Assembly (NCBI GenBank): GCA_027405735.1
Contig: JAPEHQ010000007.1
Location: 2,133,001-2,197,000, forward strand
Origin: Mucor racemosus
Taxonomy: Eukaryota; Mucoromycota; Mucoromycetes; Mucorales; Mucoraceae
Reading direction: 5' to 3'
DNA length: 64,000 bases
Each line of letters opens with the position of its first letter. The stretch's first letter is position 1. The notes beneath the pieces were generated by a model that was not told the origin of the DNA, ran no database searches, and worked only from the letters and a program-made list of their open reading frames with translations. The position numbers were made by a program, and so were the translations under genes. Shown here piece by piece: positions 1 through 11,458 of the stretch.

Positions 1-2200
1 AATATAAAACATGGGTGATAGCTCAATATTATTGTTTAAAATGATGGCATATTCATGATTACTTGCTGGATACCACGATTCAACAAAAATGGGTGATTTA
101 GGTGATGCTGCAATGCGATGACGGATATTTTTTGATCCCTTCTTCCAGTTGTAATTATTTGCTAAAGTTTGTGTTACTTGATCAGTTGTTTGATCCATGA
201 GTATCGTTAAATCAACCTTATCTCCTAAATAATGTGCATTTGTAGCTGAATTTAATAATCGTGCTAATGCATGTGGCTTTTTATCTGTAGTAATCATGAT
301 TTTAATATCGAATGAATTCCATTCTAAACATACATAATAGTTAGTTGATTTTATTTTATATATATATCGTAACTTTACTTGATAGTGTATCCAATGATAG
401 TTCCGTCATCCAAATAGCATGAGATATATCTTGCGCTGGTAAATAAATACTTGGAACATTCACAATTTTACTGACTGCATCAATACTAATGGCTAACTCA
501 TTTTCAAGTGTATGAATCATTACAACTGGTCTGACTACACTCAAGATTCGAGTTAAACGATGTAAAACATCGTTTACTAAATTCCAAACTGTAAATTCAT
601 CCAACATACTAAGGTCATGCACAATCACTCTAGTAGGAAAATCATCATAACCACATAAAGAAGGGAGCGAGCTTCTAATCTGCTGATCTGATAATCCTCT
701 AAAGCTTCCACTAGTTATAATATGCAAATCAATTTCCTCCTTTGATTCAAATTTACAAATCAAAGGTGCCAAATTTTCAAAATCTTGATTGGAATCCACG
801 TAAAATAAAATGGGTTTGGCAGCAACTATTTGAGAAGGCTGTCCTCTATAATGCATATTCTGAAATATAATGTCATGCATTTCTTTATCCTCGACCATAG
901 CTTCTAATGCTTTACACGTCTCTGATTTTTGTGTTCTTTGTAATCTTACATCTCCCCAGTAAGCTCGTTCAATTGGATCAGTAGGTAAAGCGATAGAGGG
1001 GATACCTGCTGTCATGTACAAAGTACGGCTAATGAATAATCCCATCAGAGGCTCTGCTGCTGCTATTTCGTCCTTTTCAATAGCTTCCATCAAATACGGT
1101 ATCCAAGATCGATGTAATAACCAACTATCATTAATCGTATCTACGGCTTGACTTCTCATCTGTCTACTTCCTGAGTGCATAGTATCTGGAATACATTCAA
1201 TTTTGTCTTTAGATGCCATATTCAATACAGCTCCCTCTGTTCCCAAAAGAGCTGATTTATATTGTGATGTATAAGATAATTTCAATAGATTTTCCAAATA
1301 ACGTTTTCCTGGAGCAATATCTTGATCTATTATCCAAACAAATTCAGTCGCCACATGAGCTGCTGTTTGAAGCCATAAACTTGATTCATCATCTCTTGCC
1401 ATCACTTTGACTCTTCTACGGTCCAATGTCATAATACGTGCTTCTACTTCTTGCTTTGATGCTGTGTCACAAATAATCCAAATATGCTCTGGCAAAGCGG
1501 TTTGAGTGAGTATTGCCTGTACTTGGATGTAGAGCTGTGTCACTGTTGTGGTATGAATAATGGCTGTAACTGGTACGCGACGATTTTTACCGGTAGAGAC
1601 AACAGGTAATGATACGCTGTTGGTTAATCGACGAAGTTCATCAAAGGTGTGTCCAACAACAGAACCTTTGGATAATAAATTAGTAAATGAATTTTGACCA
1701 GGGGAATTAACATTAAAATAATTATCGAGACGAGATAAATATGTTGCAGGCAATGCTATTAGATTGTTTAGTGTCCTGAGATTATTATATTTGTATTTTT
1801 ATAGCAAACCTTTTTTGTCTATTAATAATTTATCAAGCAACGCATAGTCAGTGTATTGTGATGAATCATTAAATTCTAATGTTTGTTCAAAAAGAGACGC
1901 TGTGTTTCTTTTTGACGGTAAATGTATTGATGGAGATTGATATAAACCAATAAATAGTAATGCAAATACAAAACAAAATATTGCAACTGCCTTTGGTTTG
2001 CTTTTCACAAGGTTTGACAAATAATTATTGGGCTTTGCCAGTGGATGATGGTGATTTTCTCCTTGTTTGTCGTCTAGTTTATCTATGATTTCTTCTTCCT
2101 CCTCGAGTGGCGGTGGATATACGGAATACTTTTTAGAGTTGGTTAACTGTCTCCTTGAACGGGTACCGGCCCTCTCCAAGTCTTCATCATCTATGCCCAT
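1..2200 (-). CDS. Type II membrane glycosyltransferase (GT2-like), 3' partial
   Basis: Exons on the minus strand are 2200-1810, 1755-379 and 323-1, with introns of 54 and 55 nt (GT-AG). The frame is open across both junctions and runs off the window, giving 697 residues so far. The start at 2200 is the first ATG. The N-terminus is charged and cytosolic-looking, with one membrane segment at about residues 71-90 (IFCFVFALLFIGLY), as expected for a Golgi or ER type II enzyme. A nucleotide-sugar-transferase-like core follows (VTAIIHTTT, then EFVWIIDQDIAPGKRYLENLL, where a GT-A enzyme carries its acidic motif). The third exon reads WNSFDIKIMITTDKKPHALA and later GDKVDLTILMDQ, a second Rossmann-like block. 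It resembles fungal family-2-like glycosyltransferases; substrate and linkage cannot be told. The assignment to GT2 is from fold-like motifs only. Confidence 0.72.
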
Positions 2201-2904
2201 TTAAAAAACTAAAAATTAAAATATAAAAAGAGAGAAGAGAAATATAATTTTAAAAAAAAAAGAGTCGAAACTAGGTTAAATGTTCGCATTAGAACAAAAC
2301 AGCGCTGGCCTCTAAATTATCAATCAACACAAATCCCTCTTCTACTCCTTATTATTTTGGATAAACCACCACTGTACTTGTGTCATGATGATTGCGAAAT
2401 AAATATTTAATTTATCAACAAGCATTAGGTCCTGTCTTTAACTGATCTGCAGTAAATTTATTTATTAAAAACAATACTGTATGTACTGCATTCGCTAGAA
2501 ATGTAACCTTTGTTTGTATTACTTGATAGATTGTGTAGCATTCATTAAATTATATTGAATCTTCTAAAAGCCACTAGAATCAAAATTGTAACTATTTAGG
2601 GAAATTAGGTTACTCTACTTTAAGTTTCATCTCCAGTCTACAATAACATTCATAAGCTTTTTTGAAGCACTAAATTTCATTTAATGCCATTTTTCAGACA
2701 AAATAAATACGATAATGTATTACAGATGTGCCGAAATACTATCCAAAAAAAAAAAAGGGAATTTTCATCGATGTAAATGCTGTCCATAGATTTTGTCGAG
2801 TTTTAGAGATTTGTCATAAAATAAGGGTTAACATTTCGCATCGCTTTCCAGCGCTTTTTCAAGCGATTTCAACACAAAAAACGCTTTTCTAGAATGTTTT
2901 CTGT
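2201..2904. other. Intergenic, upstream of the glycosyltransferase
   Basis: AT-rich sequence holding the presumed promoter of the minus-strand glycosyltransferase. I see no gene, RNA or repeat shared with the rest of the window, apart from a short block around 2840-2895 with several AGCG/CGCTTTT repeats. Confidence 0.5.
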
Positions 2905-4720
2905 ATTAAAAAGATGGACCCAATTGAAAGATACTCTGGATATTTTGTTTCAGTGAAAAATATTGATTTTTCGTCGAGATAACCAAAATAATAGTTTTTG
3001 TCACAGCTTACAGTCTATTCTAACTGAGTTCCAAACATTATTTGTGAAATCGATCAAAAAATGATAAAACAAACCAAAAATTTTAATAGCTCATGAACTG
3101 AAAAGTAAGTTGACCTAGCATATTAAATATTTTTTGTACAGTTTTAACTTTTGCATACATCTCAACAAAAATCAGAAAAACATTACACATTAAATGTTGC
3201 GTAAAATGCAATTGAAATTTTGAAGGTTTTTTGAAGATACACATCATTTTTTATAGGCATATTTAACATATAACTAATTGATATAATGCGCAAAAATGTT
3301 ATCTATCGATCAAGCCATTAATGAACCTTCTAGCCAAAATATTTGTAGAGAAAACAAGGTTTTTGTCAACTTTTTTTCAAATCCAGAATTTTGGACGAGG
3401 GTATACAAGGGGAAAATGGAAGCAAGAAAACGAAGGTAATTCTTTGTACACATTTTTGAGGATATCTCCACGAAAACTCAATATTTTGAAAAAAACTAAA
3501 TTGGGTCTGAGAGAGCTCAACGAGGTTGATGATGTGAATGTAAAAAAAATGTTGCTCAATTTAACCAATATTTTGAAATGTACTATAGAAATGCCAAAAA
3601 AATGAAAAAAAAATAAAAGTGCTCAGAATTTTTTATTACTAAAATATGTTCTATAGTACTTTAAAACAAGTAAGTTTTATTATTTAAAAGTATTATAATA
3701 GCTTAATTTTTTGCAGAGATATGAAGTCTCAAAGTTTTCAATCCTTTAGCAGTAAAATACGCGTAAAAATCTGAAACATTAGCGTTAAAAAATTAATACC
3801 AACTGTGAAAAGTAGGATATTTTTGGATACTTGTTTTTGGATTAAAGGGGAGCATCTCAGGTACATTGGCATATATTTTTTTCTTGGTATTATTTAGTGA
3901 AAAAAAAAGCAGAGCAGGGATGAAAAATGAGACACATTTTTCAAGAAAAAGGCAGTGAATTTTATGCGTTTTAGAGTCTTTCGTGAGATATAGAATAGAC
4001 TTAGGAATAGGTAACATGATGCGACTAATTTATATTTATTTAGCAGTGCCTAAAGTATATATTAAAAGGTGTTTAATATGAGGTTAATTATAGAAAGAAG
4101 GCATGCTCCGATTTTGAAGATTGAAACTATCAATTTTATTTTTTGAAAATTCAAATTTAATATTAAAATTCATTTTAACTTATCGAGTATAGATTTTTTG
4201 TGTACTACAGCTAGTGATATTAAACGAGCCGAGCTTTTTTTATGCAGCCGAGCTTTTCTCAAGGCTCGTTAAAGTTAGACGAGCTTACAAAAAAGCTCGT
4301 TCAACCTCGACGAGCTTTTTTTTGCGCGTGACTAGAGCTCGTTTACCCCAAACGAGCTTTTTTATGCAGCGACTAAAACTCATCATCTCAATGCGAGCTT
4401 TATTTTACCTTTCCAGTGACAAATATCTAAAGTAAAGCAAACTTATGAATGTCAATTGACAATTATCTAAAGTAATAATGTCATAGCATTTACTAATTAT
4501 TATTTAAATTTGAACTTTTTGAAAAGAAGTCAAAAGCTCGTCTTTCTCAAACGAGCTTTTTAAAAAAAAGTCAAAAACTCGTCTTTGTCAAACGAGCTTT
4601 TATTAAAGCTCGGCTCGAGCTCGAGTGATACAAAGCTCGGCTCGTTGTGGCGAGCTTTGGTCAAGCTCGTCCTAGGCTCGGCTCGTCTTTTATACTTAAC
4701 TACAGCAAGTTAAAATAGGT
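2905..4720 (+). repeat. Dispersed repeat family, copy 1 (interrupted by a hAT-like element)
   Basis: This is one of four similar copies in the window (others near 24.9, 32.9 and 49.4 kb), all in the same orientation. Shared landmarks in order are TTTTTCGTCGAGATAA, TTTAATAGCTCATGAACTG, GAGGGTATACAAGGG, ACACATTTTTGAGGATATC and AAAATCTGAAACATTAGC. The uninterrupted length is about 1.3 kb. Copy 1 is split by 4212-4698; its tail resumes at 4707 (AAGTTAAAATAGGTTG) and matches copy 3 near 34,055. The best-conserved reading frame is on the minus strand (4017-3793, 74 residues, recurring in copy 4). No transposase, terminal inverted repeat or target duplication could be seen, so the class is unknown. 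Confidence 0.8.
4212..4698. mobile_element. Non-autonomous hAT-like DNA transposon (MITE)
   Basis: A 487-bp insertion inside dispersed repeat copy 1. It is flanked on both sides by ACTACAGC (4204-4211 and 4699-4706), an exact 8-bp target duplication as made by hAT transposases. Ends are inverted: the left end reads TAGTGATATTAAACGAGCC and the right end, reversed, TAAGTATAAAAGACGAGCC, so 17 of the first 23 bases agree. The interior is packed with CGAGCT/AGCTCG copies in both orientations (for example 4233, 4258, 4310, 4350, 4550, 4600-4680), like the subterminal repeats that bind hAT transposase. The sister repeat near 34,045-34,060 shows the empty site (ATTACAGCAAGTCAAAATAGG). No transposase is encoded. 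Confidence 0.85.
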
Positions 4721-7014
4721 TGATGAAGAAAATCCCCAAAAAAATGTATATATAGTCAAGCTCGATTTGCTAACCACTAGCATGTATCTACTATACAGCT
4801 CTGACATATTACCCCTAACTGTCTGTAATCTTCTTGCGCGTTGTAATTGATACTTAATGCGCTCTCGCATTGTAAAATGTTAATTTACATCTCTCACTGT
4901 GTTTAGCAAGTGCACAAAGTGTATAATACTCAATATGTTATGTCAATACTCATCCTAGGTCTCACATCCAAGGTCACAGTCTATAATTAGTGTTACAGTA
5001 AATCAATGTGGATCATTGACTTACATCATATTCTTAGATAGTAAAACCCTAGTAATAGTTATAATTAATGTATATAAATACATCCAACGGATGTATTGTT
5101 AATAAAAGTGTAATATTCTGGCAAGATTATTTATACAGACTCTTTTGACATTTCACAATAGACATTAGCGGACGCTCCCTGACTTTTTATGTACTACATA
5201 TGATGTTTTAATTACATTTTTAATAACACATAATACATAGAATTGGTTGGTTTCTTCCCTGGGTTCTGATACTGCGGTTTTACTTTCTCATCGACACCAA
5301 CATGTCTTGTACTAGACATTGCATTGGCCTTCCATTTCAAATTAACAACAACCAACCGAATTCTTTTGATTGCAAAGCCGATTGAACTGTTTCATCAAAG
5401 CTAGCAATAACTACCATCAATGAGCATGCTATTTTTGGCTCTGATTCACTATATACAGTATAACTGGTGCTATTTTAAAATATGGTCATTGATGCAAAGA
5501 ATGCTATTATCCCCTTTCTCAACAAAGCTATTTCAATGAAAGTGTACTCATTTCTCCAATACAAATATATTTGTTTCTCTCATAAAAATGAGTTGAATTA
5601 CACAATATGTATGCAAATAAACTGATGTTTATATTTATGGATTTAAGAGTTAAGCATCAATTAGTACATATTCAGAAAACAATTTTCGTTAAATTTAAAG
5701 TAAAACCTATTACATGATCTTGATTTATTTGATCTATAATGTTTTTTTGCATTTTTTTCTGAAATGTGCTTGAATAATTGAGATTTTTAATAAAACAAAC
5801 CCCTAATAGACGTATTAAACCTGTGGGTTATAGGGCCCAATATGAGAAGCGTGCCGTTGAGTGCTGACTAGCGTTGTTGTATCTACGGTTTTGTAACAAT
5901 AATGAGATACTAGACACTTTGTGATTTAACTTTCGAAGAGTGAAATGAAAGGAGATTAATTTCAACTTATAAATATGATGATAATGGGATTGATTTGTAT
6001 GAAATAGGTGTTCTTTTTTTTTACATTTAGCCCTCAACATTATTTATAAATTTTTATAAAGGTTTGATTTTGTCTTTTAAATGCTTAAACCCAAATCTTC
6101 CCAGCAGTATATCTCACCAAAAATTCAACGCATGATGCTGTTTTTTAACTAATATCTGCTTTTTTAAAGTACTCTCTAATTTATTTAAGTAGTATGACAA
6201 TAATTTTGATTCCTTTAGCTTTTAACATTCTTACATGTAAAAGGGTCTAAGGCGCTATCGCTGAATGTAAATACTAGCAACAGTAATGCTTTAGCTAGAA
6301 ACGAAAGAGGGGATATTACTTTACTAATAGCTTGCATAAAAATAGGACAACGATATGTGATATACAATTGTATCAATAATTTGCATTTAAAATTATTTAT
6401 ATAGCAAACATTTGTTTCTCTTTATTATATAGTTATATCCAAACAATTTTAGAGATATCAAGTTAAAATTTAGTGATTGGCAAAAAGAAAGGGTTGTTTA
6501 TTCAAATAATAAGAGATGTATTTTGTTTTTATTAAAAGGACCATCCATTATAAGGACTCGAGAGTCAACAGAACTCAAGACATTATCAACAAAGATAGCA
6601 TATCTATTTTATCCTGTATCTAATAGCAATCCAAAATGCCACATATTTGACTTATTGGAAAACGTTCTCTCTAAAAAAAATATATTCACAGAAAATACAT
6701 AATTCGAATGCCATCATCACGTATCCATTTCTCTTAATTTTTACTTGGGAATTACCCTCGCCACATTATTATATACAATAATGTTCAAGAATACTAAATT
6801 ATGTACTTTTGATTTATTAATATCTTTACCAACCACATACATTTTACAAACCATTATTATACACTGAATTAAATATGCATATCGGGAAAAAAGTAGTTGC
6901 TGCGTTACATTTAAAAGTCTGGTAAAAGCTTTTCACATTTGCAATAGCCAGAAATGCCAAATTCGTCAAATAATTGGTCATTCGCAATGCTCCAGTAAAC
7001 AGCATTATGTCTTT
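4721..7014. other. Intergenic, no gene recognised
   Basis: AT-rich DNA. The segment 4800-5190 is less AT-biased and has TATATAAATA followed by AATAAAAGTG, reminiscent of a promoter/polyadenylation pair as in an LTR, but I could not find clean TG...CA ends with a target duplication. Reading frames here are short and show no recognisable protein. Confidence 0.4.
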
Positions 7015-7480
7015 TTTCAAGCTGTATTTTTTAATGTCTCAATTTGATGCAAATTTACAGCTTTATTTCCGCTATTTTGCTTTATTTTAAGCGAACTTTT
7101 GATGGAGTAACAATACATCATGCAGAAATCTTTAAAAACCAGCTAAATGACTAACCATTTTTAATAATTAAAAATGGAAATATGAGGACCCTTGTATGTC
7201 TTTATTTTTAACAATACAAAATGTGCAGCATTTTTTTGTTTATTTGCATTATTTCACTGGACTCTAGCTACAATTTTGATCGAGTAATGATGCATTATCC
7301 CCAAATTTATAAAAATTAATTAAATGACTAATGATTTTTATTAATTCAAAACGAAGCATTAAAGCATTTGCATCTCTGTTTTTTTGGTACTGAAATGTGC
7401 CCAAAATGCGCCGTTTTCATTTCCACCTTTTTACTTCATTGTAGCTGCATTTTTCATGGAGTAATGACAGATATATCGTC
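7015..7480. repeat. Degenerate tandem array, ~180-bp units
   Basis: Three diverged units in direct orientation (about 7015-7195, 7198-7375 and a partial unit 7376-7480). Each contains a version of 'atttgcat..tttt', then GGAGTAAyRATRCATyAT (TTGATGGAGTAACAATACAT in unit 1, GATCGAGTAATGATGCATTA in unit 2, CATGGAGTAATGACAGATAT in unit 3). Units 1 and 2 also share TAAATGACTAA followed by ATTTTTAWTAATT. No coding potential is seen. It may be decayed satellite or transposon DNA. Confidence 0.55.
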
Positions 7481-7729
7481 AAAAACATGCTCAAAAAATG
7501 GTTCCAATGACGGGAGCCACTAATACTGCTTCATATTTGAAAGAGCGTCAAAATTTCTCGGTTGTAAATCGGCCAATCATAACGTTTTATCAAAATCTCA
7601 AAAAACAAATTTAATGCCTTGTTTTAAAATCGACTCTCTCGGACTTTCAATGAAATCGCGCGCTTTAAGCTGTAGTCTATTTTTAAGCTGTAAATGTGCA
7701 AAATACTGGAAATTAGGAAATGTTTCCAA
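7481..7729. other. Spacer between tandem array and Tc1/mariner relic
   Basis: No gene is visible. It contains a weak echo of the transposon end (GGTTCCAATGACGGGAGCCA near 7500) that may be a degenerate related end. Confidence 0.35.
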
Positions 7730-7731
7730 TA

Positions 7732-8632
7732 ACGTGCCACCAGCTTTAAACCTGCACAAATTTTAACTTTTTTTAAGAGCTATCAACTCACCCAAAACTA
7801 ACGATACAATAAAAAAAATCCATAACAATCATTATTTAAACCTTTGTAAACAATTGTTATGGCTCGAATACTTAATTTTACTATAAAATCATTCTGTTGA
7901 TAGCCCTTGAAAATAGACGGTATTTCAAAATTTAAGCTGTGTGCTCTTAGGTGAGGGTAACTTTTGAAACAAGGATACTCTGTGACACATAACCTCCTTA
8001 CCTTAAACCCAGCTTACGTAAGCAATGCGTGAAATCAGCATTTTCGCTATCAACTTTCCGAAAAATAAAGATATAATAAATCAGAGCCATAACAATCATT
8101 ATTTAAACCTTTGTGAACAATTATTATGACTTTAATAGTTATTTTTATTATAAAATCATTTTACTGATACCCAAAGTACCATTGCGAATGCAATTGGATC
8201 AAAATGTACTGTGGTGCTGCCAAGAGGAAAGCTCGTTTGCGATGTGACTATACATTCAAGTCTCTGGAGGAAAACATCCATTCTTTTCTGGATACCTCTG
8301 GTAACCTGACTCAAATCAGACATTATTTCAGAAGGTCGATGGACTACATCGAAGCTTATAGCAAATGTAGAGAAGTTGTCCAAGAAGTTAAGAAATTTGT
8401 CAAAAAAAATATTTATCTCACAGAAAATTTAGAATTCCTAAAGATTTGTTATAAAAATAAAATGTTTGTTTAAACTTATTATACTTCTCAATCTCTCAAA
8501 TAACAAATGAGCTACATTATCTGCCATGAGATGCCTCCAAAAAAAATATATATATTGAAATGGCGGAGTTCCAAAATAAATAAAAATTGAAACAAAATTA
8601 AAGTTTACACAGATTTAAAGCTGGTGGCACGT
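7732..8632 (+). mobile_element. Tc1/mariner-type transposon relic, 901 bp
   Basis: Terminal inverted repeats start ACGTGCCACCAGCTTTAAA at both ends (left from 7732, right reversed from 8632). The first 19 bases are perfect and similarity continues to about 35 bp. Both ends abut TA (7730-7731 and 8633-8634), the target duplication of Tc1/mariner elements. Inside is the C-terminal end of a DDE transposase (8174-8470). Part of the remaining interior is a duplicated ~115-bp block (about 7785-7900 and 8042-8160, sharing CATAACAATCATTATTTAAA). The element is deleted and inactive. Confidence 0.8.
8162..8473 (+). pseudogene. DDE transposase C-terminal fragment
   Basis: In frame with the ATG at 8204 but starting upstream, the translation reads PKYHCECNWIKMYCGAAKR then KARLRCDYTFKSLEENIHSF, and ends after VKKNIYLTENLEF. 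This matches the end of fungal DDE transposases, whose usual motif is PKxHCELNxIExxWGxxKR, where E is the third catalytic acid. Here that E is replaced by K and the W after it by C, so the fragment could not catalyse transposition even if the upstream part were present. The DD part is missing. Confidence 0.7.
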
Positions 8633-8634
8633 TA

Positions 8635-9734
8635 TTTGGCAAAAAACTGTATATTTACCGTCACCTGACGATTAAATGTTTTTTGTAGCTCATCCAATTC
8701 TGCATCAATTCACGTTTTTAAATAAAAAATTTTGCTCTCAAATTATTTTATAAATACAGATATTTTGTGCATCACAGGTTTGCAGTAAGTCAATTATGCA
8801 TCCTGAAATCTTAATTTATCTATAACTCGATGAAAAATTTGATGTTAACTGGTATACCACTACCAACTTACAAAGGCACACCATAATCATTACTTATTAG
8901 CTTGTTAATTGATTTTACTAATAAATCAATTTTTATAGGTCAAACGTAAAGGCGTATTCAGTTCAAAACGCTTGGAACAATTCAATTATGCTAATTTACA
9001 TACATGGTTTACCATCTCTTGCTCATTCAATTGCTATATTTGATTTTAATATTTCATTTATACTGCTGATCGACTCGTTTGTCCATTAGAGTTAACTCAC
9101 CACCATAATAATACTCGAATAGCGTATCTATAATAACGGTCCATTATCAGCTCATGGTATGCAAAAATATTAAAAGGAGTTGTCTAATCTCAAATTTATC
9201 TGATTCAACTGCTGATACTAAACTAGGATCAAATTAGTTGTTGTGTTGACTCACAATAAAGTAATAAGGCGTTTTATTGAGTACGATGTTGGCGTTCAAT
9301 GTATTTTATTTAAATTGAAAAAATGGAGATATGGTTCACGCAGAGATTTATAAATGTGAGAGAGAGAGCTCAGATCTATAAACACAAAAAAAAAGATCCA
9401 AATTGTGATGCTTCGTCGACCTGTACGAGATTTTTTTGTGGCAATACCTGGTGGCTCACGTGTAATTTAGGCATCTAATTGTCTAATGGAAATCGCAACA
9501 TTTTGATGGGTAGAAATTACAGGACCAAGATGCTGTGTCCGCCTCAGGATTTTTAAAAGGGTTTAAAAGCATACTTCATTAAACTTACTTAGATGTTAAA
9601 TGCTCACCATATGCAATTCATATCATCTTGTTTTTTATTTAATTGCTGTATTATTAAAAATCAAGCTTTTCATAGCTTGTGACAATGACATTAGGATGTT
9701 TCTGATTTTAAGTTGGCATTTATCATAAGGTGGA
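8635..9734. other. Intergenic, no gene recognised
   Basis: AT-rich sequence with no sustained reading frame and no repeat shared with other parts of the window. It ends where the dynein gene fragment begins (about 9735). Confidence 0.45.
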
Positions 9735-9960
9735 CTGATGATATGTTTGATACTACTGTTGTAGATGGAACCAGTCAATTTGATTTATCTGATATGAATG
9801 CAAATACCGAGGAACCATTTGTAAGTTACCTAAGTTGGTTCTGCTAAAGCATGGAATAAATTGGCTTGGGACAAAGAGGGTGAAAAGACGGCAATAGGTT
9901 CCAGTGATGGCCATCTTTATGTTTATGATATTGGATAATAGGTAAGAATAAAACTCAATG
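9735..9960 (+). pseudogene. Dynein intermediate chain C-terminal fragment, copy 1
   Basis: The translation DTTVVDGTSQFDLSDMNANT, then (after a broken intron with donor GTAAGT at 9825) KLAWDKEGEKTAIGSSDG and LYVYDIG, matches the last WD repeat of cytoplasmic dynein intermediate chains (family pattern VDGxGxxDLWxLNxDTExP ... ALNxxxW ... VYVYDVGE). An in-frame TAA follows YDIG. The exon/intron layout is kept, so this came from genomic DNA, not from an mRNA. The copy extends about 36 bp further upstream than the matching arm at 13.6 kb. Confidence 0.7.
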
Positions 9961-11245
9961 TAAATCGCCTCTGACGCAATAATTATAAAGTAAGACTATA
10001 TTATCATCAAAGAAATTACCACACAATATTAACATGATGTATAATGATTTACAGTAATAAGCTTGAATCAAGTGGATACAGCATTGTAAATTCTTGAAAA
10101 AGTTCACAAGTATTATAAAATCTCTTATTTTTAAGACTTACAAGGCTTATAAGCGGAACATTAATCTAGAAAATTATTCTTGTCCAGATCATCAATTTTG
10201 ACATTTTTTAATTTTTTTTTCTGATTTTGCAAATCTAGAGTGAATTATACTACCAATTATAAAATCAAAAAATATAAACATATACAGAATCTAGCGCTCT
10301 ATCTGCTCAATAAAAAATAACAAACATTTTTATTACAAAATATTATATGAAAATCCTTTAATCAAAAATCCGTTTTTGGGACAAAAGTACAAAGTTTCAT
10401 TACTTAACATTTAATATTAAGCTTTTATAAAGTGTGTATTAGCTATGGCTACAACTTTCTCTCACAATGTAGTATATTTAAACGTTGATTTTGGTATCAA
10501 AAGTTGATTTTTCTTTTTTTTGATCAAAATCATGAGTGTTGGTAAGGGTAAAATGAGCCCCGAAAATGTCCGCTACAAAATCTGAATTTTCAGACCGTAC
10601 ATGGTTAAATATAAGAAAAGTTTTAAAAAAAACGCATTTTTATTTAAAGCTTAGATATATACCATAGTATAAGAGACTTAGACGTTCGATCTTGCTATGC
10701 TCAATTACGGCGTCGCTCTACGGGCTCGCGTTTGAAATTTCTTAATGAATGTATAATATGGCAGATGGTTTTTCTGGTAGAAAAATATATGTTAGTTTCT
10801 ATAATAACAGATATTACCTACTATTTTGTTTAGTGTATGCGCTGTAATGCTGCTTTTACATTGGACGACATGATCAATGTAACAGTGGTTTAATTACGCT
10901 AAATAATGTAAAGCCTTAAAAATTCTTTTATGCGCGTGTTGTTTTTTTCTTTGTTTTCATACTCCAAGTATATATTCACTGTTTGATAAGGCATATCAGA
11001 CTATTATCAAGCTGGTATTCTTTTCTTTTATCTGAATACACATGCTAACATAAGGGACTAATGTTTTTAATATAAGTAGCAGTCTATATTAGAGACTGAT
11101 ATTTTTACTTAGCCGCATTCTAAGATCAAATATCATTATTTACTACTGCATTGTTGGACGTTTTTCTTGATTACCAGATCAAATCGAAGGCAATGATATT
11201 TATATCTACTCAATAAAAAGCTAAAATTGGATACAAACCCATGAA

Positions 11246-11458
11246 ATGGTTCAAAAAACAGATAAAACTTTAAATGATAAAGAAACAAAAAAAAAGAATA
11301 ATCGAATAATGTCATCCTGCCTAAGAACCATAGTTTTGATCGTAGCTTGTGTATACTGGAAAGCAAATTTTTTTACAGCTGACAACACTACTGATATATC
11401 AGAAGTTTACCCAGATGTAGAAATCCAGGAACAACTATTGAAATCCAACATGGCATGA
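11246..11458 (+). other. Conserved short reading frame in the foldback, function unknown
   Basis: A 70-residue frame starting MVQKTDKTLNDKETKKKNNR, with a hydrophobic stretch LRTIVLIVACVYW and ending ISEVYPDVEIQEQLLKSNMA then stop. In the sister copy the two halves lie apart: the hydrophobic half is on the minus strand near 36,060-35,865 (QIESNDIYNIYSIKS ... LITIILIVATVYL) and the ISEVYPDVEIQEQLLKSNMA half at 35,284-35,346, both still open. It may be the remains of an element-encoded protein or an exon of a captured gene. I do not recognise it. Confidence 0.35.

Noticed and set aside
3321..3605. 94-codon plus-strand frame in repeat copy 1
   Set aside because: Broken or shifted in the other copies (a stop follows RISP in copies 2 and 3), so not supported as a gene.
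4800..5190. Possible solo LTR or promoter-containing element
   Set aside because: TATA- and AATAAA-like signals are present, but no matched TG...CA ends with a convincing target duplication could be found.
10686..10735. GC-rich conserved stretch as a possible tRNA or 5S gene
   Set aside because: No cloverleaf or A/B-box arrangement; it is simply a CpG-rich part of the repeated module.
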